Positions 20,955 to 21,733 of a DNA stretch of 21,733 bases are shown piece by piece. How positions within the stretch are numbered: position 1 is the stretch's first letter; every line of letters starts with the position of its first letter. The notes under the pieces are model-generated. The model saw only the letters and a program-made list of their open reading frames with translations. It ran no database searches and was not told where the DNA came from. This DNA comes from Clostridiales bacterium. Lineage in GTDB: Bacteria > Bacillota > Clostridia > Peptostreptococcales > JAAYPU01. The stretch is from contig JAAYPU010000274.1 of assembly GCA_012519645.1 (NCBI GenBank), forward strand, positions 1 to 21,733. Reading direction: 5' to 3'. Both the position numbers and the translations under genes were made by a program.

Positions 20955-21491
20955 CTATCCCATGCAAAACTGACGGATAATGCCGCCAGTCATCACATCA
21001 GCCATTATTAAGGCTTCTGCCTGAACACGGTCGTATTCTTTGATACCTTCTTCATATTGACCTGTCAGGATGAAAACAGCCTCATTTTCTGTCATGCGAA
21101 GATGATCGAACAGTAAATCTCTCCACTGGGTTTTGCTCCAAAATGGATTAATGGAAGCAAGAAATCCGGCAATATTCTCAGCGTTGGAATACCATAAGCG
21201 GCGTTGTTTATCCACCTCCGCGGTGTTGCCCGCTTTTGCGGCATTGACTAACTGGGCTGCTATCAAAAGATGATCTGTAAGAAGTCGTTTAAACTGCATG
21301 GCTATTTGTTCACCATAAAATGGTTTAAGCGCTTTGGCGAAATCATCAGGGTTTTGCAAAAGCCTTTCTGTTACAAATTGAAGATCGGGCAGACTAAATG
21401 CTGTACTCAAAATGAAAAAACGAGTCCACAAAACATGCTCAATCCATAGCCTGCGAATTGTATTTGACAATTGTAATTGGTTGCAAGCCAC
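20955..21491 (-). CDS. Helical clostridial protein often labelled 'acetylglutamate kinase' (function unknown)
   Basis: At least 178 residues, almost all alpha-helical: TIRRLWIEHVLWTRFFILSTA, LLQNPDDFAKALKPFYGEQIAMQFKRLLTDHLLIAAQLVNAAK, ASINPFW, and a C-terminal EALIMADVMTGGIIRQF. I recall this family as an uncharacterised bundle in clostridia, sometimes mis-annotated as acetylglutamate kinase. It has no kinase motif (no amino-acid-kinase glycine loop). The coordinates use GTG 21491, but no Shine-Dalgarno sequence precedes it. The frame is open upstream to a TGA, and a perfect AAAGGAGGTGA lies before ATT 21518 and ATC 21521, so translation may begin there, adding IHQAILNSR. Terminated by its own hairpin. 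Confidence 0.75.
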   Translation of the reverse strand: MACNQLQLSNTIRRLWIEHVLWTRFFILSTAFSLPDLQFVTERLLQNPDDFAKALKPFYGEQIAMQFKRLLTDHLLIAAQLVNAAKAGNTAEVDKQRRLWYSNAENIAGFLASINPFWSKTQWRDLLFDHLRMTENEAVFILTGQYEEGIKEYDRVQAEALIMADVMTGGIIRQFCMG

Positions 21492-21511
21492 TCTACTGTT
21501 TAAAATTGCTT

Positions 21512-21529
21512 GGTGAATGATAATTCACC
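21512..21529 (-). promoter_or_regulatory. Hairpin over the Shine-Dalgarno sequence of the last gene
   Basis: GGTGAAT / ATTCACC, a 7-bp perfect inverted repeat with a 4-nt loop. On the transcript the left arm is the 3' half of AAAGGAGGTGA and the right arm covers the ATT candidate start, so it could mask initiation. Confidence 0.5.
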
Positions 21530-21556
21530 TCCTTTGGCTACCTGATATAGGTCATC

Positions 21557-21606
21557 TACTATATTGTATGATAGTAAAATATAGTTTGTAGCCTACGTTA
21601 CATCAA
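21557..21606 (-). promoter_or_regulatory. Probable promoter and inverted repeat of the last gene
   Basis: Minus strand TTGATG (21601-21606), a 17-nt spacer and TATATT (21578-21583). Downstream lies TACTAT..ATAGTA (21557-21576), an operator-like inverted repeat near the expected start site. The -35 overlaps the edge of REP-like element 2. Confidence 0.5.
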
Positions 21607-21705
21607 ACATTAGGGACGGTACTTTTTATTTACTTTTCACTTGAAGCCAGGCAGGCAAGAGCGGTTTGAATACAAGGTAAACAAAAAGTACCGTCCCTAA
21701 CGTTT
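21605..21705. repeat. REP-like palindromic element 2
   Basis: 29-bp inverted arms at 21605-21633 and 21677-21705, with two mismatches, centred on AGGGACGGTACTTTTT. The right arm shares GTAAACAAAAAGTACCGTCC with element 1. The 43-nt centre is different from that of element 1, except for ACAAG before the right arm. Confidence 0.85.
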
Positions 21706-21712
21706 ACTCTCC

Positions 21713-21728
21713 GGTTAACAAGTTAACC
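21713..21728. repeat. Inverted repeat at the right edge
   Basis: GGTTAAC AA GTTAACC, a perfect 7-bp inverted repeat. It may belong to a terminator or operator of a gene outside the window. Confidence 0.4.
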
Positions 21729-21733
21729 TCTCA

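Noticed and set aside
20955..21491. Acetylglutamate kinase
   Set aside because: The protein is an all-helical bundle without the amino-acid-kinase glycine loops; the label is a known type of mis-annotation for this family.

Overview
The window looks like chromosome of an anaerobic, spore-forming, low-GC member of the Bacillota (class Clostridia). The support is AT-rich DNA with strong AGGAGG-type ribosome binding sites, a CotF-like spore coat gene pair, a CooS-type carbon monoxide dehydrogenase homologue, PrsA, MutS2, and zinc-ribbon and flavoprotein families common in clostridia. The genus cannot be fixed from sequence alone. No rRNA, tRNA, CRISPR array, phage gene or transposase gene was found.

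Layout. 1-1309: 5' part of glnS (minus), running off the left edge. 1793-2310: two small spore-coat-type genes (plus), convergent with dinB (2341-3387, minus). 3513-4236: unknown gene plus zinc-ribbon gene (plus). 4605-5608: tadA and a SprA-like HExxH protein (minus). 5787-6359: iron-sulfur flavoprotein (plus). 6745-9450: NMT1/SsuA-type ABC importer, in the order binding protein, ATPase, permease (minus). 9617-10782: FMN-binding protein and membrane TPR protein (minus). 10920-11339: hotdog thioesterase (plus). 11400-12661: zinc-finger protein and divergent GIY-YIG protein, overlapping operon (minus). 12811-13566: CorA-like gene cut off before its membrane domain (plus). 13602-15515: cooS homologue. 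15702-16673: metallo-beta-lactamase-fold protein. 16793-17674: PrsA-type foldase. 17812-19737: MutS2-like protein without an Smr domain. 20346-21518: two poorly characterised genes between REP-like palindromes.

Most striking points. (1) The cooS product keeps nearly every metal-binding residue of Ni,Fe-CODH, but the cysteine pair that contains one C-cluster ligand is replaced by Ile-Glu. It therefore resembles the non-CODH, hybrid-cluster 'CooS-V' type rather than a true CO dehydrogenase. (2) A near-consensus promoter, a leader of about 300 nt without a gene, and an intrinsic terminator precede mutS2; this may be an attenuator or an unrecognised RNA gene. (3) Intergenic spaces carry a mosaic of short repeats: a 61-bp module, an imperfect palindrome, degenerate heptad tracts starting at stop codons, and an 11-bp tandem array. 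(4) The last gene has a perfect Shine-Dalgarno sequence inside a small hairpin, followed by ATT/ATC codons rather than ATG.

Most genes are single transcription units separated by intrinsic terminators. Clear operons are the coat pair, the unknown/zinc-ribbon pair, the ABC importer, the FMN/TPR pair and the zinc-finger/GIY-YIG pair.
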